Origin: Crocinitomicaceae bacterium | GTDB taxonomy: Bacteria; Bacteroidota; Bacteroidia; Flavobacteriales_D; Crocinitomicaceae | Reading direction: 5' to 3' | Assembly (NCBI GenBank): GCA_030830785.1 | Contig: JAURMI010000006.1 | Location: 124,001-188,000 of the forward strand | Length of the DNA: 64,000 nucleotides | Shown here: positions 1 to 8,576 of the stretch, in pieces | Layout: each line of letters begins with the position of its first letter | How positions within the stretch are numbered: the stretch's first letter is position 1 | Made by a program: the position numbers and the translations under genes | The notes under the pieces: model-generated | Seen by the model: the letters and a program-made list of their open reading frames with translations, nothing else | What the model was told of the DNA's origin: nothing | Databases searched by the model: none

Positions 1-217
1 TACACTTGGATTAAATCCAGTCTACTCCTTTGAAGGTAAATGGTACGTGGTGCAGGTTGACTCTATTCTCGAACCATCTGAAAAACAATTTGTCGATGCC
101 AAAGGCATGGCTACTTCAGATTTTCAAATGTATTTAGAGAAAAAGTGGCTAGAGGCGTTACGTTTAAAGCATAAGATCGTCATAAATAGTGAGGTTTTAT
201 ATCAAATTGGCGAGTAA
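1..217 (+). CDS. C-terminal fragment of a CDS truncated by the window edge; possibly a PpiC/SurA-type periplasmic protein
   Basis: Open frame from base 2 (TLGLNPVYSFEGKWYVVQVDSILEPSEKQF...) ending at TAA 215-217; overlaps the next ATG (TAATG); genomic context with a SurA-like gene. Confidence 0.55.
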   Translation, partial: TLGLNPVYSFEGKWYVVQVDSILEPSEKQFVDAKGMATSDFQMYLEKKWLEALRLKHKIVINSEVLYQIGE

Positions 218-1569
218 TGCTAAAAAACAGGGCTTTTTATCTTTTAGTAATTTTCTTAAATTTTGGTTCTTTTCAAGCTCAAAGGCTTGTTAATCAGATT
301 GTTGCCCAAGTCGGAGACAACATAATACTATGGTCTGACATTGAAACACAGCGCTTACAACTACCCGAAAAGGAACGCGGTCAAGACGGGAAATCATGTC
401 AAATTTTAGAACAACTTCTTCTTGAAGAATTGCTCGTTAATCAAGCCTTGATTGATAGTTTAGAAGTGTCCGATGAACAAGTGGATGCGGAAATGGAAAA
501 TCGTTTGCGCATTATGGAAGGCAAGATGGGGGGGAGAGAAAATCTAGAAAGCTTTTATGGTAAATCAACCATAGCCATTAAAGAAGAATTTCGGGTAATT
601 ATCAAAAATAAAATGCTCGCTCAAGAGATGCAACGCAAAATAACTGGAGATGTATCAGTTACGCCAAAGGAAGTAGCAGCGTTTTTTGACAAATTACCAA
701 AAGATTCCATTCCATTTATTAATATGAAGCTCAGTTTTCAGCAGATTGTCCAATTTCCAGAGCTCACAGCGGCAGATAAAAAACTCGCCTTCGATCAATT
801 GGTAGATATTAGAAAACAAATTGTAAGTGGTTCTAGAACTTTTGAGTCTATGGCAAGATTAAAATCTATGGATCCAGGATCTGCTAGTCAGGGCGGCAAA
901 ATTGTTGCTAGTAAAGGAATGATGGTACCTCAATTTGAAGCAGTGGTTTTTGATTTAAAACCTGGCGAAGTTTCTGAAATTGTTGAAACAATGTATGGAT
1001 ATCATATCATTAAACTTGTTTCCCGTAAAGGAGATGAATACACTTGCTTGCATATATTAATCATGCCAGAATACAATTCTGAGAATATTTCCAAAGCCTC
1101 TGCCCGAATTGATAGTTGCTATCAAAGCTTAAGTAGAAATGAGATTACTTGGGACGAGGCTGTTTTGCGTTATTCCAATGATGATGCTACTAGACAAAAT
1201 AAAGGTGTGATTACCAATCCCTATACCCTGGACATTTATTGGGATATGGAACAGCTAAATGAAATTGATCAGCAAATTTATTTATTAACTGATGCCTTGG
1301 AAAATGGAGGCGTTTCCATTCCTTCTTTATATACTGATATCTACGAACGCAAACAAGGTATTCGGATAGTCCGGCTCCAAAACCGTGTTGAGGCACATAA
1401 GGCAAATTTAGAACAAGACTATGCTTTAATTAAACTTGCAGCCGAAAATGACAAAAAGCAACGAATTCTCGATCAGTGGACCCAATCGAAAATTCCAAAT
1501 GCCTATATTCGAATAGATACACAATTCGAGGATTGTAATTTTCGTGTCAATTGGATTCAAACACCATGA
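217..1569 (+). CDS. SurA-like periplasmic peptidylprolyl isomerase (PpiC/parvulin domains)
   Basis: Signal peptide; N-terminal QIVAQVGDNIILWSDIE; parvulin motifs GGKIVASKGMMVPQFEAVVFDLKPGEVSEIVETMYGYHIIKL. Confidence 0.88.
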   Translation: MLKNRAFYLLVIFLNFGSFQAQRLVNQIVAQVGDNIILWSDIETQRLQLPEKERGQDGKSCQILEQLLLEELLVNQALIDSLEVSDEQVDAEMENRLRIMEGKMGGRENLESFYGKSTIAIKEEFRVIIKNKMLAQEMQRKITGDVSVTPKEVAAFFDKLPKDSIPFINMKLSFQQIVQFPELTAADKKLAFDQLVDIRKQIVSGSRTFESMARLKSMDPGSASQGGKIVASKGMMVPQFEAVVFDLKPGEVSEIVETMYGYHIIKLVSRKGDEYTCLHILIMPEYNSENISKASARIDSCYQSLSRNEITWDEAVLRYSNDDATRQNKGVITNPYTLDIYWDMEQLNEIDQQIYLLTDALENGGVSIPSLYTDIYERKQGIRIVRLQNRVEAHKANLEQDYALIKLAAENDKKQRILDQWTQSKIPNAYIRIDTQFEDCNFRVNWIQTP

Positions 1570-1575
1570 TTTATT

Positions 1576-2529
1576 ATGAATGATAAAGAACAATTAGATC
1601 AACTTGTTTTAGATTATAAAGCACTAAAAAATGAAATCCATAAGGTAATTGTGGGTCAAGAGGAGGTTATTGACCAAGTGCTTATAGGCATATTTTCAAG
1701 ATCACATTGTCTGCTAGTCGGGGTTCCAGGATTGGCAAAGACATTGCTTGTTAATACGATTGCCCAAAGTCTTGGTCTATCATTTAATCGTATTCAGTTT
1801 ACTCCAGATCTAATGCCCTCCGATATAATTGGTTCTGAGATTTTAGATGAATCAAAACAATTTAGGTTTCTCAAGGGGCCCGTTTTTGCCAATATGATAT
1901 TAGCAGATGAAATCAATCGTACGCCGCCAAAAACTCAAGCTGCACTATTGGAAGCCATGCAAGAGAGAGCAGTAACTGCGGCCGGAAAGACTTACAGCCT
2001 CGATGCGCCATTTTTTGTTCTTGCCACACAAAATCCCATAGAACAAGAAGGTACCTATCCATTACCTGAAGCCCAATTGGATCGCTTTATGTTCAATATT
2101 TGGGTAGATTATCCTACTTATCAAGAAGAGATTGCGATAGTAAAATCAAGCACAAGTGATCAAGAGATTACCGTACAAACAATATTAAGTGCCCAACAAA
2201 TTATTGCTTATCAATCATTAATTAGACGCATTCCAGTTGCAGAAAATGTCCTTGAATATGCAGTAAGTTTAGTAGCTAAAACTCGATTTAAAGACCCCCT
2301 GGCTCCTCAAATTACAAAAGACTTTATTACATGGGGTGCTGGCCCGCGAGCTTCTCAGAATCTAATAGTTGCCGCTAAATGTCATGCTGCATTGCGCGGT
2401 AAATATAGTCCCGATATTGAAGATGTAAAAGCCGTTGCCAAAGCTATATTACGCCACCGTTTGGTGCGCAATTACCGTGCTGAGGCTGAGGGCTATTCGA
2501 TGGATAAGATCGTAGAGGCTTTGCTTTAA
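1576..2529 (+). CDS. MoxR-family AAA+ ATPase
   Basis: VGVPGLAKTLL Walker A, ADEINRTPPKTQAALLEAMQE Walker B, ATQNPIEQEGTYPLPEAQLDRF sensor motif. Confidence 0.95.
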   Translation: MNDKEQLDQLVLDYKALKNEIHKVIVGQEEVIDQVLIGIFSRSHCLLVGVPGLAKTLLVNTIAQSLGLSFNRIQFTPDLMPSDIIGSEILDESKQFRFLKGPVFANMILADEINRTPPKTQAALLEAMQERAVTAAGKTYSLDAPFFVLATQNPIEQEGTYPLPEAQLDRFMFNIWVDYPTYQEEIAIVKSSTSDQEITVQTILSAQQIIAYQSLIRRIPVAENVLEYAVSLVAKTRFKDPLAPQITKDFITWGAGPRASQNLIVAAKCHAALRGKYSPDIEDVKAVAKAILRHRLVRNYRAEAEGYSMDKIVEALL

Positions 2530-2547
2530 AATTTTTATTTTTGTGAT

Positions 2548-2847
2548 GTGAAGGCACTAAGCATTTTTTTGTTGGTATCTATTACAATGGTTCTTACGCC
2601 CAAAAGTTGGTGGCACCATTGTGCCCATACCGAGCATAAAAAAACTCTACATACCGATTCAGATACCTGCGACGAAGATTGCCCCATTTGTGATCTCACG
2701 CTAAGTGTTTTTAACACTCCAAATCTTCCTGTTTTTAACTTTCAAAAGCACAGTCCAGTTGTTCGAGAATGTATAATCTTTAAGGAACATCCCCCTATAT
2801 TAAGCACACTTTTTCATCTTAGAGCACCGCCAATAACGACAGTATAA
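2548..2847 (+). CDS. Small exported His/Cys-rich protein (99 aa, GTG start), possible metal-binding accessory to the downstream TonB receptor
   Basis: N-terminal hydrophobic signal; HHCAHTEH...DTCDEDCPICD cluster; directly upstream of a TonB-dependent receptor. Confidence 0.6.
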   Translation: MKALSIFLLVSITMVLTPKSWWHHCAHTEHKKTLHTDSDTCDEDCPICDLTLSVFNTPNLPVFNFQKHSPVVRECIIFKEHPPILSTLFHLRAPPITTV

Positions 2848-2884
2848 TTCAAATTTCTGTTGTTAATTTAAACTGCTTTTTTCC

Positions 2885-5113
2885 ATGAAAAATTTCATTT
2901 TATGGGCGTCTTTATTTTTTAATAGCTCATTTCTTGCTCAGCAAGGTATATCAGGTATTGTGGTCGATGCGCAAAGCCGAAAGGCCGTCTCAGAGGTCTT
3001 GATTTCCGTTCCATCGTTTCAAATTCAAGTGCGCACCGATGCAAGAGGCATGTTTGCCTTTCCTTTTACCTGGACAGACCAACAAGTCGTTCAAGTCAAA
3101 CACCCTGAATACGAATCCATAGATACCATGATCATTGGAAATACTTCAAATTTGATTTTTGAGCTCAATCTTGGGCACATGACAACTGAAGAGGTTACTG
3201 TGAGCGCGCAACAAATTACATCTCGCTCCAAAAACACAGTACCGATGGAAGTCCGTTCTTTAAATGACCTACAACTTTCAGGTGCAATACAAGTTTCCTC
3301 GTTACTAACTAAAATTCCTGGCGTCTATGCAAGCTCCTTGGGTAATGGCATTGCAAAACCTGTCATTCGTGGAATGCAAGGGATGCGCGTGTTAACATTA
3401 GTAAATGGTTTGCGTCTCGAGGGGCAGCAGTGGGGTGGCGATCATGGATTGGGCATCGGTGAGTTGGCCTTGGGATCAGTAGAGGTAATTAAAGGGCCTG
3501 CCTCTGTTCTTTATGGTGCCGATGCACTTGGTGGGGTGGTATATTTGGTGGACGAGCCCTACGCGCGTATCGGTCAGCAGACACTTGATTTACAGCAGAA
3601 ATTAAATCAAAGTACCAAGGGTACAAGTACAAGTATTACTTTTAAAAAGAGCGAGGGGAATAAACGTTTTTTACTTGCCGGTAGCCATGCCAATCATGCA
3701 GACTTTCTTTTGCCAAACGGACGCTTTGCTAAAAATTCACGCTTCCATGAATGGGTAGGTAAGGCTTCTTATTCTTGGTTTAAGCCCAATCAAATCCACC
3801 AGATCAGGTATGCTTACAACAACACGGTAGCGGGCATTCCAGGTCATACCCATGATTCCTTAGCTACGCCCATGAGTTTTCAAGTGCCCACCCAAGCAAG
3901 GCGCTATTCGCTTCCTGCTCAATTTTTTACCAATCAGCTCTTAAGTTATGAATATAAACGATTTTGGACAGGTCAAGAATTCAACATGCTTTTGGGGCAA
4001 ACGCATAATCGTTTGGTAGAATATGATGAAAAGGTAACCAAACCAACTATGGAAATGGATTTATTAAATTCTTTAATTCAAGTGAAATGGACCAAAAAAT
4101 GGCTGACCCAGCAATTGATCATTGGTGCAGCAGGCATGCTACAATTGAATCTCAATGCAATAAATGCTGAGAGTCAACTTTTGCCAAATGCGCTTACTCT
4201 TGATCAGGGCCTTTTTGCCTTATATAAATATGAGCTTTCCAGTAAACACTTAATTCAGATGGGGCTAAGGCAAGATTTACGCTGGATTCAAACACAATCT
4301 TTAACACAATCTATTCATAAGCGTTATGCAAACCCAAACGCATCTGCAGGTTGGTCCTGGCAAGCAACCAAACGACAGCGTCATCGCATCAATTTTTCAA
4401 GTGGTTTTCGAGCGCCACACCTTAGTGAACTACTCGCCAATGGTTTTCATCATGGTGCTTTGAGATTTGAAATTGGCAATAGTAGTTTGGTGCCGGAGCG
4501 CAGTTTTCAACTCGATTGGTCGAGTGACTGGAGTGGCGAACACGGCAGTATTACCCTCAATCCTTATCACGCATGGGTGCGCAATTATATTTATATCCAA
4601 CCCAATGGAGCAAGTATTGATGGTATCCCGGTTTTTACTTATGAACAATTTGAACTCGGACGGCTTTATGGCCTTGACTTAAGTGCACATTATCACCCTC
4701 ATTGGTTGCATAACTTACATTGGGATGGCAATTTTTCATACATCCATTTTCAAAGTCCTCAGGATAGTACCATTTCTTTTTTACCACCAACACGTCTTCA
4801 AAATGAACTTCAATATCATTGGCAATTTAAAAGGAGTATTCAAAAAGTTGAGCTCAGTTGCAGTCATACATGGCTTTTTGCTCAAAGCCGTGTGGCGTAT
4901 CAAGAAACGCCAAGTGAAAGTTACTATTTGTTGCATCTAAATGCCCGAGCTTATTATGAAAAAAAAGGTACCTGGATATTGCAAGCGGGTGTGCAAAACC
5001 TTACCAATAACATATTCATCGATCATCTTTCTCGCTTAAAAAATATAGGAATGCCTGGTCCGGGTAGGCATTTCTATGTGAATATTAAATACCGGTTTCA
5101 AAAATCGAGTTAA
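2885..5113 (+). CDS. TonB-dependent outer-membrane receptor with carboxypeptidase-regulatory-like N-terminal domain
   Basis: Signal peptide, CarboxypepD_reg-like start, plug motifs (IPGVYASSLGNGIAKPVIRGMQGMRVLTLVNGLR, VEVIKGPASVLYGADALGGVV), C-terminal beta strand. Confidence 0.93.
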   Translation: MKNFILWASLFFNSSFLAQQGISGIVVDAQSRKAVSEVLISVPSFQIQVRTDARGMFAFPFTWTDQQVVQVKHPEYESIDTMIIGNTSNLIFELNLGHMTTEEVTVSAQQITSRSKNTVPMEVRSLNDLQLSGAIQVSSLLTKIPGVYASSLGNGIAKPVIRGMQGMRVLTLVNGLRLEGQQWGGDHGLGIGELALGSVEVIKGPASVLYGADALGGVVYLVDEPYARIGQQTLDLQQKLNQSTKGTSTSITFKKSEGNKRFLLAGSHANHADFLLPNGRFAKNSRFHEWVGKASYSWFKPNQIHQIRYAYNNTVAGIPGHTHDSLATPMSFQVPTQARRYSLPAQFFTNQLLSYEYKRFWTGQEFNMLLGQTHNRLVEYDEKVTKPTMEMDLLNSLIQVKWTKKWLTQQLIIGAAGMLQLNLNAINAESQLLPNALTLDQGLFALYKYELSSKHLIQMGLRQDLRWIQTQSLTQSIHKRYANPNASAGWSWQATKRQRHRINFSSGFRAPHLSELLANGFHHGALRFEIGNSSLVPERSFQLDWSSDWSGEHGSITLNPYHAWVRNYIYIQPNGASIDGIPVFTYEQFELGRLYGLDLSAHYHPHWLHNLHWDGNFSYIHFQSPQDSTISFLPPTRLQNELQYHWQFKRSIQKVELSCSHTWLFAQSRVAYQETPSESYYLLHLNARAYYEKKGTWILQAGVQNLTNNIFIDHLSRLKNIGMPGPGRHFYVNIKYRFQKSS

Positions 5114-5123
5114 AATACATGAG

Positions 5124-5333
5124 ATGAAAAAACTAATTTTTATCATTACTATATTTTCTTTAATAATCACTTCTTGCCGAAAAAATAAATGTTCAGAGTG
5201 CCACCATGATGGGCCAAATGGTGAAGTCGAAATCGGGACTTTCTGTGGAGAAGAACTCCAAGATTTAGAAAACATAGGAACCATTACAGATAGCCTTGGG
5301 AACTCCTATGTTGTTCATTGCGGCGAACATTAG
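5124..5333 (+). CDS. Small Cys-rich lipoprotein (69 aa)
   Basis: Lipobox IITSC; CSECHH motif; starts 10 nt after the TonB receptor stop. Confidence 0.6.
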   Translation: MKKLIFIITIFSLIITSCRKNKCSECHHDGPNGEVEIGTFCGEELQDLENIGTITDSLGNSYVVHCGEH

Positions 5334-5430
5334 TATAAATAGAACTTTTCAACATTTAGACGATTTGTTGATAAGTGCCATTTACATATGTTGTCTAGAA
5401 TAAGCAAAGGGTTTACTTTTATAAGTAGAA

Positions 5431-6837
5431 ATGCCGCCTATGTTTGATGACGACGAAGAAGATTACACCGACAGCAGCTTAAGTGAAGATATTGAGCACT
5501 TTGAAGCGCATTTAAAGGGCAAAGAACTTAATTTTATCGATAGCGATAGGTTAGAGAGCCTTATCGATCATTATCTAATTCAGGGTCAATTCAATAAGGC
5601 AAAAATCGCGGCTGAATTTGGGATTTATCAGTTTGTCTATAACCCTTTGTTTCGATTGCGAAAAGCCCAAGCTTTGGGTGGTTTGGGTTTGCTTCAGGAG
5701 GCCCTAGATTGTGTCATTCAGCTAGAAAAACAAGATCTAAACAGTGCAGAATTATTCCTTACCAAAGCTTCAATTTATGCACAACAACGAGAACACAAGC
5801 AAGCGATTCGCTATTTTAAATTGGCTTTAGAAAATTCAGATCCCGCTGAACGCGATTATATTTATCTAGATATCGCCATTGAGTATGAAAGGTTACATCA
5901 ATACCAAGAAGCAATTGAAGTGCTACAGAAAGCCCTAATAGCAAACAAACATAATGAGGCCGCACTTTATGAAATGGGCCGCTGCTATGATGCATTAGGG
6001 GCTACCGAAGCCTCAATTAATACCTATTTAAAATTTATCGATGAGCAACCTTATTCAAGTACGGCATGGTATAATTTAGGCAATGCCTACAGTAAGATTG
6101 AAAATTATAACAAAGCTGTATGGGCCTATGAATATGCCATATTAATAAACGAAGAATTTGGTCCGGCACACTTTAATTTAGGGAATGCTTTTCTTTCTCT
6201 TGAAAAATATCATAAAGCCATTGAGCATTTTGAACTTTGTATGAAACACGACGGTGATGATGCTATGGCACTATGTTACATAGGTGAGGCCTACGAACAG
6301 CTCAATGAATTGGCACTTGCCAAACATTATTATAAACTTAGTATAGATTTAGAACCTATGCTTTCAGAAGCCTGGTTGGGTTTAGGAATTGTAGAAGACT
6401 TATTAGGTTCTACCAAAGAAGGCATTCTTCTTATTTTAAAAGCATTAGAATACGACAATAAAAATTCGGCAATTCATCATGTACTGGCTGGAGCATATCA
6501 AAAAATGGATCAGCGCAATGAAGCTGATTTTCATTATCTCAAATGCTTAGAATTGGCATTCGATGACCATGAAGCGCTCAGCGATTACATCGATTTTTTA
6601 TGTGAGTCCTCATTGTCTCAAGCACAAAAATTTCTTTTATCATTTTTAGACAGACACCCAGAATTGTTAGAAATAAAATTGCACCTAGTTAATGTAAAAT
6701 GGCAAATGGGTCAATTTTCTGAAGCCAAGCATTTATTTCAACAATGTATGCAAAATGATGCCCAGCGATCCAAACAAATTTTTGAGATTAATCCGAAGCT
6801 TCTCGATGATACCGATTTTTTATTTTTAGCAGATTGA
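5431..6837 (+). CDS. Tetratricopeptide repeat protein
   Basis: Multiple TPR units (e.g. AWYNLGNAYSKIENYNKAVWAYEYAILINEEFGPAHFNLGNAFLSLEKYHKAIEHF). Confidence 0.93.
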   Translation: MPPMFDDDEEDYTDSSLSEDIEHFEAHLKGKELNFIDSDRLESLIDHYLIQGQFNKAKIAAEFGIYQFVYNPLFRLRKAQALGGLGLLQEALDCVIQLEKQDLNSAELFLTKASIYAQQREHKQAIRYFKLALENSDPAERDYIYLDIAIEYERLHQYQEAIEVLQKALIANKHNEAALYEMGRCYDALGATEASINTYLKFIDEQPYSSTAWYNLGNAYSKIENYNKAVWAYEYAILINEEFGPAHFNLGNAFLSLEKYHKAIEHFELCMKHDGDDAMALCYIGEAYEQLNELALAKHYYKLSIDLEPMLSEAWLGLGIVEDLLGSTKEGILLILKALEYDNKNSAIHHVLAGAYQKMDQRNEADFHYLKCLELAFDDHEALSDYIDFLCESSLSQAQKFLLSFLDRHPELLEIKLHLVNVKWQMGQFSEAKHLFQQCMQNDAQRSKQIFEINPKLLDDTDFLFLAD

Positions 6838-6838
6838 T

Positions 6839-7666
6839 ATGAATTTTAAACTTTCATTTATTCCAAAACGCAGTGCAAAACCTCGAAATAAAGGCGTTAC
6901 AATGATGATGGATAAAGGCCTTGGCCTAAGAGAAACCGCTCATTTCATTGAGGGTTCAGGTCATTTAACCGATTTGGTCAAATTTGGGTTCGGTACAGCA
7001 TATGTGACTAAGGATTTGGAAGAAAAAATAAAAATGTACAAGGAAGCTGGAATCCGGCCTTACTTTGGTGGCACCTTGTTCGAAGCTTTTTATGCTCGGG
7101 GTATGTTTAACGATTTTGTAAAGCTACTCGATAAATATAAATTGGATCTTGCAGAGATTTCAGACGGGTCGATTGTTATTCCACAAGATGAGAAATGCAA
7201 GTTAATTCACGAACTCTCTCAAAGTCGAACTGTGCTATCTGAGGTAGGCTCCAAGGATAGTGGAATTCTCATTTCTCCAGCAAAATGGGTAAGATTAATG
7301 AAGGCAGAATTAGAAGCGGGGAGTTGGAAGGTTATTGCTGAGGGTCGAGAGGCAGGAAATGTTGGTGTTTTTAGACCGAATGGCACGGCCCATACATTGC
7401 TAATAAATCGGATTATTGCCAATGTTAAACCTGAGGACATACTTTGGGAAGCACCGCAAAAAAATCAGCAAGTTTGGTTTATTAAACTTTTTGGAGCAGA
7501 GGTAAATTTAGGCAATATTGCTCCCAATGATCTTATTCCTTTAGAATGTTTACGCTTGGGCCTTCGCGGTGATACTTTTTTTGATTTCTTGCCAAAATCT
7601 TACGCAGATCGGCTCAAACAAGTCAATGATGAGTTTGACGACGACTTTGAAAATGAACAAGAATAA
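6839..7666 (+). CDS. comA: Phosphosulfolactate synthase family protein (ComA/HSA32-like)
   Basis: KPRNKGVTMMMDKGLGL..., VKFGFGTAYV, GIRPYFGGTLFEAF, EISDGSIVIP, WEAPQKNQQVWFIKLFGAEVNLGNI typical of the family. Confidence 0.88.
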   Translation: MNFKLSFIPKRSAKPRNKGVTMMMDKGLGLRETAHFIEGSGHLTDLVKFGFGTAYVTKDLEEKIKMYKEAGIRPYFGGTLFEAFYARGMFNDFVKLLDKYKLDLAEISDGSIVIPQDEKCKLIHELSQSRTVLSEVGSKDSGILISPAKWVRLMKAELEAGSWKVIAEGREAGNVGVFRPNGTAHTLLINRIIANVKPEDILWEAPQKNQQVWFIKLFGAEVNLGNIAPNDLIPLECLRLGLRGDTFFDFLPKSYADRLKQVNDEFDDDFENEQE

Positions 7667-8576
7667 AGAGCATTTATTTTTTGAAAATTTCATCCAAAAT
7701 GCGACACATCAGGGCCCAATTTATGCCCTCGATCAGGACAAGCATTTTTATTATTCAGCATCGGCAGATAAATATGTTGCCCGTTGGAATAAAGCAGACT
7801 TAAGCCAAGACCCATTCGTTGTTAGATGTAGCCATGCACCTTTTAGTTTATTGGTTTTGGCCAACCTCAATTTGCTGGTTATTGGTCTTCAAGATGGCCA
7901 AATACATATTATAAATACTCGTGACAAACGCGAATTAAAGCACATTAAAGTGCACCGAGCGGCAGTATTTGTTATTGTTCATAACGAACATAAGAATCAT
8001 TTTTATACTGCCGATAGTGAAGGTTTGGTTTGTATTTGGGATGAAAATTGGAAGTTGTTGCTCCAACAACCGCTGTCATGTGGCAAAATTCGACAAATTC
8101 TGATCAGTAAAGATGGCGCATCGATATGGCTAGCTTGTGCAGATGGCACCGCAAGACAACTCGACACAATTTATTTTAATGAAATTCAGCAAATTAAGGC
8201 CCATTCTGATGCCTGCACTTCGCTTACTTTATTAACAGATGGTGGGTTTATAAGTGCAGGAAAGGATGCTTTTATCCGACGTTGGTCGGCAGAGGGTAAG
8301 AAACTCAATGCATTCGCTGCCCATTTAGGGACTATTTATAAACTTATTCAAATAAATGTAAACTTGTATGCTTCGGCCTCGAGAGATAAAACCATAAAAA
8401 TTTGGCAGCTTTCAGACGACAGAATAGTTCAAAAGTTAGACTTTAAACACGCCGGCCATAGCAATTCGATCAATGCTTTAATTCCAACATCTAAAGGATT
8501 TTTAAGTGCTGGGGATGATAAAAGAATTATTGAATGGAGGCAAACTAAGCCAAAAGACGTTAATTTTGAGTCATGA
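7653..8576 (+). CDS. WD40-repeat beta-propeller protein
   Basis: Repeated GH/WD units (KDAFIRRWSAEGKKLNAFAAHLGTIYKL, SASRDKTIKIWQLSDD); start moved from ORF-track 7569 to MNKNKEHLFF, overlapping comA by 14 nt. Confidence 0.85.
   Translation: MNKNKEHLFFENFIQNATHQGPIYALDQDKHFYYSASADKYVARWNKADLSQDPFVVRCSHAPFSLLVLANLNLLVIGLQDGQIHIINTRDKRELKHIKVHRAAVFVIVHNEHKNHFYTADSEGLVCIWDENWKLLLQQPLSCGKIRQILISKDGASIWLACADGTARQLDTIYFNEIQQIKAHSDACTSLTLLTDGGFISAGKDAFIRRWSAEGKKLNAFAAHLGTIYKLIQINVNLYASASRDKTIKIWQLSDDRIVQKLDFKHAGHSNSINALIPTSKGFLSAGDDKRIIEWRQTKPKDVNFES

Noticed and set aside
4683-4940. 85-aa plus-strand ORF
   Set aside because: Out-of-frame within the TonB receptor.
5124-5333. Heme c attachment in the CSECHH lipoprotein
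   Set aside because: CxxCH is present, but the protein is tiny, lacks a cytochrome fold signature and has further Cys residues; metal or disulfide role is equally likely.
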